A stretch of DNA of 64,000 nt from Gyromitra esculenta (Eukaryota; Ascomycota; Pezizomycetes; Pezizales; Discinaceae), in assembly GCA_038503075.1 (NCBI GenBank), contig JBCAML010000014.1, positions 620,001 to 684,000 on the forward strand, in the 5' to 3' direction. Below, piece by piece: positions 40,542 to 50,366 of this stretch. The notes beneath the pieces are model-generated. The model did not search any database and was not told the origin of the DNA. It saw nothing but the letters and a program-made list of their open reading frames with translations. Positions within the stretch are counted from its first letter, which is position 1; every line of letters starts with the position of its first letter. A program made the position numbers and the translations under genes.

Positions 40542-43516
40542 AGTGTACGGGCGGGGGCAGATGAATTGGAGGAGACTCGTAAGTGAAGAGATTTCGTCAA
40601 AATCAATTTCCTTAAAGTCGGCATGGAGGTGATAGAGGGGCGGGGGTTTTGTAATACGTGGGGGAAAAAAATGTTGAATAAGCGAAGAGGCAAGTTGTGT
40701 AGGAGTATTAATATTAGGAAGGTTAGGAAAAACGTCGTTGGAAGATGAAGTTTTCATTCTTTTTGCAGCCCATATGTCGGAGGGTGAGGCATTTGCTAAA
40801 AAGGAACTCAGTGGTTCTTTTTGCATTTGGCGATTTCATGAAAGTAGGCGTATTTTGCGTTGCGTCTTACGTGGACGGGGGCTTTCGATCCTATTGATTT
40901 CGGTGGGATCGGTTGACTGAGTGAAAGATTCTTCTTAAGTCGGATAGAAGAGGGCTCCACCATTTTTTTGACCATTTAGATGGTCTTTTGGTTGGGGTCT
41001 GTAAAATGAGCGGTGTGGTCATAGGTTGAGCGATTTTGTGAACCACTGATCCAGGTCAGTGACGGAGGAGGTGGAGGAATTTTAAGCTTATTGAGTAGCG
41101 GAGTGAGATTTTTCCAGTTGGCTTTTGACCAGTCGGGAGATGGCGTGGCAATTGCATGGTGAGTAGTATGGAGGTGTGTGATAATGGGTATATGATCCGA
41201 TCCAGTAGAATTGGACGAGGCGTCCCATTTTTTTACAAAGGGTAGTGCGAGGTGATTACAGAATGTTAGGTCGAGAACACTCGGTCTAGTGTGAGAGTCG
41301 TAGGGAAAACGAGTGTAGATCCCAGGGGTGTTTAGCGCGTGTACAGTAGGTTTTGAGCAGTTGAATGGTATTTTTCGTTGAACTCTTGTTAGGAGATAAT
41401 TCGGAGGGTCTGTCGAGGATGGTGAATGTTGAAATCACCGACGATAATTGTGGGGGTAATTGAGGAAAAGAATATTTGCGAAGGCTGGATATAGTGATTG
41501 CTGGAGTTACTTCTTATACGGTTATAAATATTTGTAATTTTGATTGAGTGGAAGGGGAGTTGAAGATTGGGTTTTTAAAGGTAAGACATAGAGTGATTAT
41601 ATCATCTCTGTGATGGTCTTCGATTAGGAATTCTGTTTGATGGCTGTTGATAAAATGGGTCGATATGTAAAAGCATACTCGAATTTTTGTGATGGGAGTA
41701 TTGATGGGATTAGAAGGTAGAAGCGCTGGTGCTTGTAGGGGCTTGTTGTTCCACAAGTATGGATCTTGGATAGCAACAATTGAGGGTGTTGGTTTGTATT
41801 GGGAAAAAGGGTGTGAAAAATCTTTGAGCTAAATTGTGTTGTACGATAGTGAAAGGAGGTGCGAGTGAAGTAGATGGTTTATCTCTTTTGGTAGTCATTT
41901 ATTCGCTCGACATGGAGGTATCATTGGGGGTGGTACAAGCGATGAAATACTAGATTTCTCCTGAATCGCTTTGCGCGTGGGGCGTTGGAGGTGCATGCTG
42001 GGTGATTACCGTTGCAGTTGATGCAGATTGATGGTGAGACTGGACAACAGTTCGCAATTGCTTTTTCGGCTCCTCCGCCAGGGCAAGTTGGGATGGACAA
42101 CGATGTTCGTGACGAGGGTGATGGTTTGAACAGATAGGGCAGATAGTGTCGGTGATTTGCATCCGGCGGTGGCATGGCCGAAGCGCAGCATTTCTTGCAT
42201 TGGGTTGAGGAGAAGGCGACCACATAAGGTTTGTTTACGTGGTTGTGAAAAGAGTTTGATGGATGAGCCGATCTTCTTTGCATCTTCGACAGAGCGAGAT
42301 TACTATTGAAGTAGTTTTCTTTGTTCTTTCGGATGGCGGGGTCGGTTTTGAGATAACGTGCGCCGGTGATTTGTACGTCGGCGGCGTATAGGATGGGCTT
42401 CGGAAAGGGTAGAACTCAGTTCTTTTGCTTCCTTAGGTAGTGCGAAGGTGGGAATGTTGTGGATGACTACGTTGACGTCAGTTGGTGCAGTTCGTACAGG
42501 ATTGAATGGGTTGTCGCCAATGGGGCGCGTTTCGTTAAGTGTTTTGAGAATTGCTGCAAAGTAGGGGACGAAAGTGGATGCGGGAGTAAAGGGGTTTGCA
42601 GTGAATGTAATGGTTCCTCGATCGTTAACAGTGACAGATAAGGTAAGCAGAGTGTGAATTGGGGAATTGGGCGGCTCGCAGCATGTCCAGCTACGACGGG
42701 AGTGATGTGGCAAGAACAGCCGATTCAGTAAATGGACAAGCATTAGTGCGTGAGGCGAAACGTCTTTCAGCCGTCGGAAGGGGCGGGCAGCTTTTTCCTT
42801 GGTGTCTTTTTGGGGTTACTTGCGTCATGCTTTGAAGCGCGGCAGTTCTTTGTGTTGGTCTTTGCGGGTGCAGATTTAGCCGCTTCAGCAAAGGTTTTCT
42901 TTCCTTTCTTGGCGGCAGGGGTGGAGCGGGCCCGGATTGTTCGAGGATTGTTTGGTTTGTGAGGAGACTTTATCAGTCAGATTCGAGATAGCTGCTTGGA
43001 TTTGGTTCAGTTGGATGGGGTTTTGTGATTGGGTTGGGATCCCGATTGATGGAGATGAGGAGAGGAGTTCCTCCATTTTGGAAAGTCTTGCGTCCATGGA
43101 TGAAAGGAGGTGAGTTGTGTTGATAGCCAAAGAAATGAGGATGGGCTTCGGTGCGCGATGGATCGGCTAGGGCCAAATCTCGAAGATAGGGGGTGATCGT
43201 TTGTCCAGTGGTGATTGAGAGATGAGTTTATTTAGGAGCTCTTGGATTGGTCAACTGGAGTTGGGATGAGAGTAGGTGTTGAGGGTCTAACAGGTGAGCT
43301 GACTCTGGAAGGTGCGGAGGAGACAGGTTGTAGAAAGAAGTAGTAGAAAGGTTTCTGCCATTTGGTAAGGCGAGAAGGTTGAGGAATCAGCCATCGCTAG
43401 CTACGGTGGTGAGTTTTAGAGTGAAAAAGGGATATTTTGAGGTTTGCGAGAAGGTTGTCTTTCCCGAATAGGAAGGTGTTTTTCAAAAAATTTGTGTAGA
43501 GGAGATGGAGCGTGTG
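40542..43516 (-). pseudogene. LINE fragment: ORF1-like region and endonuclease
   Basis: The 5' part (minus, 43176-42300) holds pieces of an ORF1 (MDARLSKMEELL helix, RNA-binding-type segment) and cysteine knuckles (CINCNGNHPAC, about 42000-42030). Next comes an endonuclease with NIHHP-flanked GDFN (IIVGDFNIHH, about 41425-41450) and the terminal GSDHIPI motif (about 41190-41205). The linker before the reverse transcriptase reads LSSFLANASPSDIWAAKRMK (40770-40830). Frames are broken many times. Confidence 0.8.
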
Positions 43517-43533
43517 CCAAGACATTGACTTCC
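43517..43533. repeat. Target-site duplication of the LINE (right copy)
   Basis: Exact second copy of ccaagacattgacttcc (first at 16541-16557), located at the LINE 5' end. Confidence 0.85.
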
Positions 43534-43754
43534 TAACACTAACATACATATAGTTGGTAAAGTAGTCTGGGGCAAAAAAGTCTTGCTGACTGCTAACTAA
43601 GGACAGCGCAAACAACAGTATAGTATGAAGAAGACGAATATCAAGAAGACGAACTTGAAATAAGACTGACGCCCTACGACCCGTGAGATGCTATATGTAT
43701 ATGGGCATACGTAATAAGTCTCCCCAGGGTTAATTAAAGATTAATAGTATACAA
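43534..43754. other. Intergenic, right flank of the composite insertion
   Basis: Sequence that was contiguous with the region left of 16541 before the LINE inserted. No gene seen. Confidence 0.4.
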
Positions 43755-44078
43755 AAACAAAAATCCTGAGTATACAGTAGCGAGGGTATATCAATTCCCG
43801 TCTACCTACGGTGATCTGATACCCAATCCAGTCACCCAAGTGCCAGGGGATCAAGGCCTGGTCACCCTACATGTGTACCACTGCGCCGAACCAAGTGACC
43901 AACCGACGAGGCTCAGGCAACAGTCCCACCAGGAGGTGGTGCACTGACCTAGCAATAACCGATGGCTGGCACAGGATTCGAACCTGGCGGCACGCCTTCA
44001 TCGGGGTCTAATAGACCAACACCAATCCCACTAAACCGTTGGAGCTCCCCACACATTCTATACTGGGAAGTTGACGAT
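43755..44078 (-). mobile_element. tRNA-derived SINE, copy 1
   Basis: About 300 bp matching 56776-57113 almost base for base. The minus strand holds a Pol III B box ggttcgaatcc (43984-43974) and, about 45 bp upstream, an A-box-like ggtttagtggga (about 44038-44027). The flanks of the tRNA-like part do not form an acceptor stem, so this is not a working tRNA gene. The tail lies at the low-coordinate end beside an A-rich tract. No protein is encoded. Confidence 0.7.
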
Positions 44079-45197
44079 AATGGAGATCCATTTGAATCTA
44101 TCATTTTCATTCAATTCTTATCGTAGGAACGAATAAATAGATGAACCGAACCCTGGGCGGGGGGATTCACCATATGTAATAGCTTCGGGGAAGATTTATC
44201 CTTACTCAATGTATCTCTATTATGTATACTCGCTGTCACTAAAGTACTACATGTAGATATGCTATCTGGATTGTTTGTTATTAGTCCCAATGCAACACGG
44301 CCACCTTGCAAGAACTATAAAATCGGTGGTCGTCCTTGTAAATAGAGGTGGAAGACATGCTCTAGGAAGAGAGTTAATTATAAAGCCTTTCTTCCGGGAC
44401 CCCTACACTTGTCTCCTACGTTTATCGAAGTAGGATGGATGGTCATGTTCTCACCGCTGCAGAGTTCTCATGACCGGGATTGAGCATAAAACTATGGCTA
44501 CTTTTTATCTATGTCGAAATACTCTCTTGAATTGGTAACTAACTAGTGCTTCCACGTTCTGAAAACCATTAGAACGAGTCCTGGAAGCTGACCTGGTATC
44601 TCTCACCGTGGGAATTTTGATTCACTATTTTCTGCTTAGGCGTATGCCTGGGCCTGGGCCTGGGCTGAGACTGCTAGTAGTTGAGATTTTGTGTAGGACT
44701 CATGTTTAGATTTTGTTCGTAGCACTGATTGCTGTATCAGACTGAGAGTCTTCCTGCTGAGGATTACGTTTTTTTATCGACGAGGACTCATTAGGTCCTG
44801 TTAACTTTATTTCCATCTGTCCGAGCTGTCTTCGATGATAAGGATTTGGTTTACCTCCTGGATTTATGGTAGGTATCGTTCGCATGCAGTAGGGAAATAG
44901 TCTGGTGATAGTGTGTAACGAGTGATTTACCATGATTACGATTGGATGGGCTATGGTTAAGGGAAATGGGATATGAGACGCAAATAAATATCTATCGACG
45001 GATTCACTTCCTGAATAGAGTAACTTTAATATCCAGAGCTCCATGTTCGTGCTGAAACTCAGTATCCCCATTTGTATCACCGTATTCTTCCTGTATCATA
45101 AAAACTTTTTGATATACATCCATCCGTACACCGCCCAAATCGCATCCCTTTCTAAAACCAACCCAACCCAACCTGGTCTAAATCCCATCCCAGCGCC
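44079..45197. other. Intergenic between SINE and HOM2
   Basis: No convincing gene. A 124-codon minus-strand frame at 44706-45080 has no recognisable feature and lies in the 3' flank of HOM2. Confidence 0.4.
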
Positions 45198-46457
45198 TTA
45201 AATCAAACCCTTAACTACCGCCACCTCCGCATTCAAAATACTGCTTCCAGCAGCACCAATGACCGTATTATGGCTTAGCGTCACAAACTTAACATCCAAC
45301 ACATTATCTGTTCTAATCCTCCCCACACTAACCGCATAGCCCCCCTCCGTGCCTCTATCCAGTCTCGGCTGGGGTCTATCCGCCTCCTCCATAACCACGA
45401 TCGCCTGTTTGGGGGCGCTGGGGCATCCGAGAGACTGTGCTTCACAGGTATACTCCCTCAACGCCTTCTTGATCTCCTCGACGCTTGGCGGCGGCCGTCT
45501 AGTGAAGCGTACAGATACGCACGCGGTGTGTCCGTCCATGACAGCAACACGGTTACACTGGGCGCTCACAGCGATGGTGTCCAAGAGTTCGAAGCCGGTA
45601 GAATCGGCATTGACGCCGCCGAGGATCTTGCCGGTTTCCCATTCGATCTTTTCTTCCTCGCCGCCGATGTACGGCACTACGTTGTCGAGAATATCCATGC
45701 TCGGGACGCCAGGGTAACCACCGCCGGAGATGGCCTGGAGGGTGGTGACGGTGACGGTGGAGATGCCGCCGAAGGCGTCGGCGAGGGCTTTCAGTGGGAC
45801 CACGAGGCCGGTGGTGGAGCAGTTGGCGTTGGTGACGAGGAAGCCAGTTTTGAGGTTGTGGTGGCGGCGCTGATGGGGGATGATAGAGAAGTGGTTGGTG
45901 TTCACAAGGGGGACCATCAGCGGAGTGACGGGGTCGCGGCGGTAGTTTTTGGCGTTGGAGAAGACGACGAGGTTTGCTTTGAGGAACTCGTCCTCTGGCG
46001 GGGGGTGGGTGAGTCAAGGTTTGGGGACAGCAGTGCGGGAGCTGGAATCTCACCAATTTCACCAGCGTAGTCGGCGTCCAGGCCGGAGAAGACCACATCA
46101 CAGTCCTGGAACTCGGAGGCTATGCATGATTTCACGATCATGTCTTTAACGGCTGTGGGCATGAGCTGTGCCTGCTTCCATTGGGTGGCGGTGGAGTACT
46201 TCTTGCCCGCCGAGCGAGGAGAGGCGCCGACAGCATGTAGGACGAAGTACGGGTGCTCTGAGAGAAGCAGGATAAAGCGCTGGCCGACAGAACCAGTGCA
46301 TCCAAGAACACCTGTGTCCAATTGTCAGCTGTGCGCCAATTGAGGTTATGAGAGCAGAGAATGCAATGGAGGGAGTTGGACAAGCCATACCGCACTTCTT
46401 CTTCGCCTGAGGGGTAGCAGACGATGCGAGCGAGAGCAGAGACTGGAGAGTAGACAT
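45198..46457 (-). CDS. HOM2: Aspartate-semialdehyde dehydrogenase
   Basis: Three exons (46457-46391, 46311-46054, 45994-45198) give 373 residues. The enzyme reduces aspartyl phosphate to aspartate semialdehyde with NADPH, the shared step toward threonine, methionine and isoleucine in fungi. Seen: the nucleotide-binding loop GCTGSVGQR (about residues 26-34), the active-site cysteine in [14 protein letters not shown] (about residue 167), the substrate segment [11 protein letters not shown], and the histidine in [11 protein letters not shown]. The first exon adds about 20 residues ([20 protein letters not shown]) before the usual start of the fold, which may be only a flexible leader. Both introns restore frame exactly. 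It is divergent from POP1, with 279 bp between start codons. Confidence 0.95.
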
Positions 46458-46736
46458 TGCTTGGGTATAGGTATTTGCAGAGAATTGGGCAGAGCAGAGC
46501 AGAACAGGAGGGTGAAGCTGAGATGCGGCCAGCACTGGGGGGTTTATACAGCTCCGGTAGGACCGCAGAGAGAAATGATTGTGGGGCTTTTTTTCTTGGC
46601 GACAAATCCTTTCTGCGGTGTAACGCGTGACCGCAGCCGGGTAACGCGTGTCACGTTCTGTATATCGAATCTCGAATGCCGAGTAACGTCGAATCCCCCC
46701 ACCGACCCCCACCGGCAACAGGCGGCCCCCCTAGAA
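46458..46736. promoter_or_regulatory. Shared HOM2-POP1 promoter with two ACGCGT boxes
   Basis: 279 bp between divergent start codons. Contains two copies of gtaacgcgtg, so two ACGCGT hexamers (46623-46628 and 46644-46649) 21 bp apart. In yeasts ACGCGT is the MCB site of the G1/S factor MBF; its use here is an inference. Confidence 0.4.
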
Positions 46737-49268
46737 ATGGCTTCTAACGCTCCTCCGAACCCTCGTAAACGCGGGGCTCCCGGGCTCCCCGTCGGCTCCG
46801 GCAATGACCGCAAACGCGCGAAATTCCAAGATGCCCGCACAATCGCGATTCAGAGCTCTGACCCAGATCTCAAGTCTGGCCGAATGGCCGTTCCTGCCTT
46901 CATCCGCTCGCGGGAGTTCGAGATCAAGGCATTGGAGACTGCGATGGGGAACTCGAAACGAGCAAACAACAAGCGAGCGTTCCAGATGGTCCCGCGGAAC
47001 TTGAGACGACGCACAGCGAGTCACAATGTTATGAGGGTGCCAAAGCGGCTCAGGAGACGGGCGGCACATGAGATGAAGGAGGACAATACTCCAACTGTTA
47101 CTGCACGCCGGAGGAAACCAACTGGGCATATGCGCATGCGTGCTGAGACGGCGAAGAAGCTGAAGGATATGTCCAAGAAGAAAGATCTGACTGAGGAGCT
47201 GCTGTCAAAGACACCAATGCAGCGGACCACAGAGAACGAATTGAGGAAGCCCCCCAGGCCGTCGAACAAATTCAGAAAGAGGCAGAGGGACAAAACATGG
47301 CTACCGTCGCATGTCTGGCACGCAAAACGGGCAAAGATGATTACAAGGTGGAGGTTTGCAGTTGCAGAAACACCAACAGAGAAGAGCTATAGACCTACCC
47401 ATAGGGCCAGCCAGCTGAGAGGCGCTGTAGCCTGGGATGAAAGCTACTTTTCTACAATTCACCTCAAAGGGCAGGAAAGGAATATCAAAGAGGTCTTGAA
47501 GGCTGTCTGTGGGAAAAATGGTGCAGCATTAACAAAACTCGTCGTGGCTGGTAAACGATCCTGCGAAACCTGGCTTTACAAACCAAACTCATACCCTACT
47601 CTCCCTATCGCCCCTGTGACGGTTATCTGGTGTGCTCCTACCTCCGATACCACTGCTCCCCGCCAGCTCTTCGTCCGCATCCATCCGTCCGCCTTCCTCG
47701 AGCTCTGGACTGAACTCCTCCCCATAGCCAAAACCCACAAAGTCACCCTCGAAGACCTCCGCTTCGAAATCGGGAGTATAGAGATCACTGGCCCCTCAGC
47801 CACCGACGCACTCCTCGCCGTTCTAAATCCCACCACCTCCACTCCAGATTCCCCCAGCGCCATATGGCCCAAACTCAGATCCCTCACCAATCCCTCTGCC
47901 CTCCCCCCCGGCGCCATCCTCGGCTTCAACATCACTGACCCACGCCTCCGCTCCCCACCCCGTCTACCAGACGAAACCCGCTCCCCACCCGAGATCGAAA
48001 AAGACATATTCACCGTAGCCTCCACCTGGCCACTAGACCGTACCCAGTCAACCCCTCACCTCTTCTCTCGTACCGCCCGCACAATCGCCGTTAAATCCCA
48101 GCCGTCGCAGAAACGCATTAACAAACGCAAAGGCGAAGCTCCGCCAGGCACATATCCACCTGCACTCTCCACCGACCCCGATATCCCGATCCTACTGTTC
48201 GCATCCCGCCGAATCACACCGGCCAAGGGCGTCAACGGCGCTATTGGCAGCTGGGTGGTTATGATGCCCTGGAAATGGGTATTGCCGGTGTGGTACGCGC
48301 TGATGCATGTTAGCCCTATTGTGCGCTTTGGCGGCGTCGATGAGTTGCGTCAGGTTGCGTTTGAGAATGCGACTGGATACTTCCCGGACGATTTTCCGGG
48401 GACGGAGGCAGGGCGGAAAGAGGAGGAGCGGAAGAAGGGGGAGAGGAGAGAATGGTGGGAGAAGAGGCCGAAGGGGAAGAGGGTGGAGTGGGGGAGTGTG
48501 TTGATTGGTGGGAAGAGGGGAGAGGTTGGTGATGGGTTTATGTGTGATTGGGAGTGGCTTATGGAAGAGAGGAGGGAAGCACTACCGGGCGATTCGACAA
48601 AAGGAGGGGAGGATGGGGCTGCGGGGGGTACGATAGAGAGTGCGGGGGAGACTGTGGAGGCGTCAGCTCCTGAAGTTGACGCGATGGATATCGACCCTCC
48701 ATCAACTGCCGAGTCTACCGCTGAACAACCCACACCAATTATCACCGTACCACCACCCGAGGTATCACCACCGCCAATCTGGAACATCCCCACTGCTATC
48801 ATTTCCATTCTCCTCGCCCGCCCAAATAGCGCCCCCCCTCCCATCCTTACCTCCATCCCCGCCCCCCTCCTCTCCCGTGGCATCTTCACTATAAAACTAG
48901 TCTTCATCCACCGCGGCACCGCCTCTGATCGCGCTCGCATATACCGTCTCCCAAGCACCAACCCAGCGTTCAAAGCCAAGTGGCAGGCACTTCTCCCAAG
49001 CAAATCGAAATCTAAAGACACGAAACAGCTCCCTAAAGCGGGGAGCGAGGAGTACCCATCTGTGCCTGGCGAGGATGACTGTATTGGGTTTGTGACGACC
49101 GGGAACTTTAATCTGAAGGAGGGTGTGAGTATTGGTGTTGGTGCGTTAGGGTTTGAGAGGGTTTTTGGGGATGCAAGGGGTGGGAAGGTGGGGGGTGTGG
49201 GGAGGGTTGTTATTGTTAGGGATGTTGGGACTGGATTAGGGAGGTTGGCGAGATGGGAGGTTGTATGA
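46737..49268 (+). CDS. POP1: RNase P/MRP protein subunit Pop1
   Basis: Single-exon gene, 843 residues from ATG 46737 (the frame is open further upstream but runs into the shared promoter). Pop1 is the largest protein shared by RNase P (tRNA 5' processing) and RNase MRP (pre-rRNA processing) and binds the RNA core in the nucleus. Seen: the N-terminal Pop1 domain, starting VPAFIRSREFEIKALE and continuing with the arginine-rich FQMVPRNLRRRTASHN and VPKRLRRRA segments; the WLPSHVWHAKRAKM stretch; a central POPLD-type domain with GSWVVMMPWKWVLPVWYAL and FGGVDELRQVAFEN; and a C-terminal domain ending in a beta-rich GFVTTGNFNL..GVGALGFER. An acidic, proline-rich insert near residues 620-690 is probably disordered. 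Confidence 0.95.
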   Translation: MASNAPPNPRKRGAPGLPVGSGNDRKRAKFQDARTIAIQSSDPDLKSGRMAVPAFIRSREFEIKALETAMGNSKRANNKRAFQMVPRNLRRRTASHNVMRVPKRLRRRAAHEMKEDNTPTVTARRRKPTGHMRMRAETAKKLKDMSKKKDLTEELLSKTPMQRTTENELRKPPRPSNKFRKRQRDKTWLPSHVWHAKRAKMITRWRFAVAETPTEKSYRPTHRASQLRGAVAWDESYFSTIHLKGQERNIKEVLKAVCGKNGAALTKLVVAGKRSCETWLYKPNSYPTLPIAPVTVIWCAPTSDTTAPRQLFVRIHPSAFLELWTELLPIAKTHKVTLEDLRFEIGSIEITGPSATDALLAVLNPTTSTPDSPSAIWPKLRSLTNPSALPPGAILGFNITDPRLRSPPRLPDETRSPPEIEKDIFTVASTWPLDRTQSTPHLFSRTARTIAVKSQPSQKRINKRKGEAPPGTYPPALSTDPDIPILLFASRRITPAKGVNGAIGSWVVMMPWKWVLPVWYALMHVSPIVRFGGVDELRQVAFENATGYFPDDFPGTEAGRKEEERKKGERREWWEKRPKGKRVEWGSVLIGGKRGEVGDGFMCDWEWLMEERREALPGDSTKGGEDGAAGGTIESAGETVEASAPEVDAMDIDPPSTAESTAEQPTPIITVPPPEVSPPPIWNIPTAIISILLARPNSAPPPILTSIPAPLLSRGIFTIKLVFIHRGTASDRARIYRLPSTNPAFKAKWQALLPSKSKSKDTKQLPKAGSEEYPSVPGEDDCIGFVTTGNFNLKEGVSIGVGALGFERVFGDARGGKVGGVGRVVIVRDVGTGLGRLARWEVV

Positions 49269-49361
49269 TTTAGAGGGTGGCATTTTGGGGTTTGTGGTGG
49301 AAGCGCTTGAAGGGAGGTGGAGTACCGCACTATTGGAGGATTCAGTGGGATGTTGGGGTCT

Positions 49362-49655
49362 TTAAACTGATTCTAGTGTAGATAATAGTTGTTTGCCCTC
49401 TTTATTCTCTACTGGGGAACTCTTTGTTGCTGGCGCGAACTGGTCGTAGTTAGGATTACCCGATTTACTCAATTCTAGTGAGGCATAAGGCACAGTAAGG
49501 ACCGGCGCGTTGCCTTTAATTCTCACTTGAACCTTACCGTTTACGATGTTTGGCTTCCCTGTCCTGAACCGGATTGGGTACAAAAATCGAGTGATGATCC
49601 ATGACAACGCTATCAAGTCGGGTAAACTTGAAAAACTATAGCTACAAGAGTTCAT
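49362..49655 (-). CDS. Hypothetical ORF, doubtful
   Basis: 97 codons with no recognised domain, lying between the POP1 stop and the promoter of the 49770 gene. Composition is not unusual, and it begins with a moderately hydrophobic segment. It may be an exon of an unseen gene or chance. Confidence 0.22.
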   Translation of the reverse strand: MNSCSYSFSSLPDLIALSWIITRFLYPIRFRTGKPNIVNGKVQVRIKGNAPVLTVPYASLELSKSGNPNYDQFAPATKSSPVENKEGKQLLSTLESV

Positions 49656-49769
49656 CTTGACAAAAGCTGGTAACGGTATATATATACCTGATATCGACCC
49701 CCTCTCTCCACTTCTTCATCCATCACTACCAATACCTTATTACACTACACATCCACCAAATTCAACAAA

Positions 49770-50366
49770 ATGTGTTTCCATACTTGTACTACATTCTCCT
49801 GTGGACACGAGTCCCTCAATACCGCCCCCTGCAATTCCCCTCCAACAGTTCGTCCTAGGAACTTCGCGGACTATACTTCTGATATCATTCTGATTGTGAT
49901 GGACATCGTTTGCTACAACTGTCAACGAAACCAACTCTACTCGGTGCAGGGGGAAGAAACTGCTGATATCGAAGAGGCTAATGACTCTGTCGAGGCTTAT
50001 ATGCATCATCCATGCCCAGACACAGATACTCCTACAAGTTCTGATTACGGGAATTCTATTAATTATACCGATACGCTTTATGGTTCTGGTTACGATTCTG
50101 ACAGGGACTCTGATTCAGATACTCCTGTTGGCTCTAACTTCGAGCATTTTAACAGTGATTCTGGTACTCTCTTTGGTCCTGATTACGGTTCTGACAGGGA
50201 CTCTGATTCCGATTATAATCCCGACGGAAATTCCGCCCCTGCCTCTGATTCTGGCGAGGAGTTTGATTCGGGCTCTGATTCGGGCTCTGACTCTGACTCT
50301 GGTACTTATGTCCTTGAATATTACTCTGACGACGCGGGTTCTATGCTGTATTTGACTTTTGTCTGA
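49770..50366 (+). CDS. CGH-motif protein with Ser/Asp-rich tail
   Basis: 198 residues. The start MCFHTCTTFSCGHESL matches the opening of the proteins at 8423 and 9475 (H-x-x-T-T/T-F/Y-x-C-G-H), and a CYNC pair follows at about residues 49-52, so the first 55 residues could bind one zinc ion. The rest differs: no membrane helix, but a long acidic tail of repeated SDSD/SGSDSDSG units (about residues 105-185), reminiscent of casein-kinase substrates. A tatatatacc box at about 49677 and a CA-rich leader precede the ATG, as at 8423. Function unknown; the shared N-terminus argues for a gene family. Confidence 0.6.
   Translation: MCFHTCTTFSCGHESLNTAPCNSPPTVRPRNFADYTSDIILIVMDIVCYNCQRNQLYSVQGEETADIEEANDSVEAYMHHPCPDTDTPTSSDYGNSINYTDTLYGSGYDSDRDSDSDTPVGSNFEHFNSDSGTLFGPDYGSDRDSDSDYNPDGNSAPASDSGEEFDSGSDSGSDSDSGTYVLEYYSDDAGSMLYLTFV

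Larger units (their letters stand above)
16558..43516 (-). mobile_element. LINE (non-LTR retrotransposon), split by nested LTR-element insertions
   Basis: Minus-strand LINE of about 5.2 kb if the later insertions are removed. Pieces in element order: 43516-40542, 40155-39931, 31880-31247, 23693-23617, 17840-16558. It ends with a poly-A tail (19 T on the plus strand, 16558-16576) and is flanked by a 17-bp duplication. It encodes an ORF1-like protein with zinc knuckles, an exonuclease/endonuclease-phosphatase-type endonuclease, a reverse transcriptase and a C-terminal CCHC-like finger. Every reading frame is broken, so the element is dead. The layout resembles fungal Tad-type LINEs; the clade is my inference. 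Confidence 0.85.

Noticed and set aside
43920..44060. Possible functional tRNA gene on the minus strand (B box ggttcgaatcc)
   Set aside because: The 5' and 3' flanks do not pair into an acceptor stem, and the same tRNA-like part recurs at 57 kb within a longer repeated unit, so a SINE explains it better.
45528..46101. Frames of 180 codons on both strands over HOM2
   Set aside because: Low-complexity Gly/Glu or Arg/His shadows of the HOM2 coding strand in a GC-rich exon.
48350..49330. 326-codon minus-strand frame
   Set aside because: It lies antisense to POP1 and has the repetitive Ser/Pro composition of a shadow frame; POP1 on the other strand matches its family throughout.
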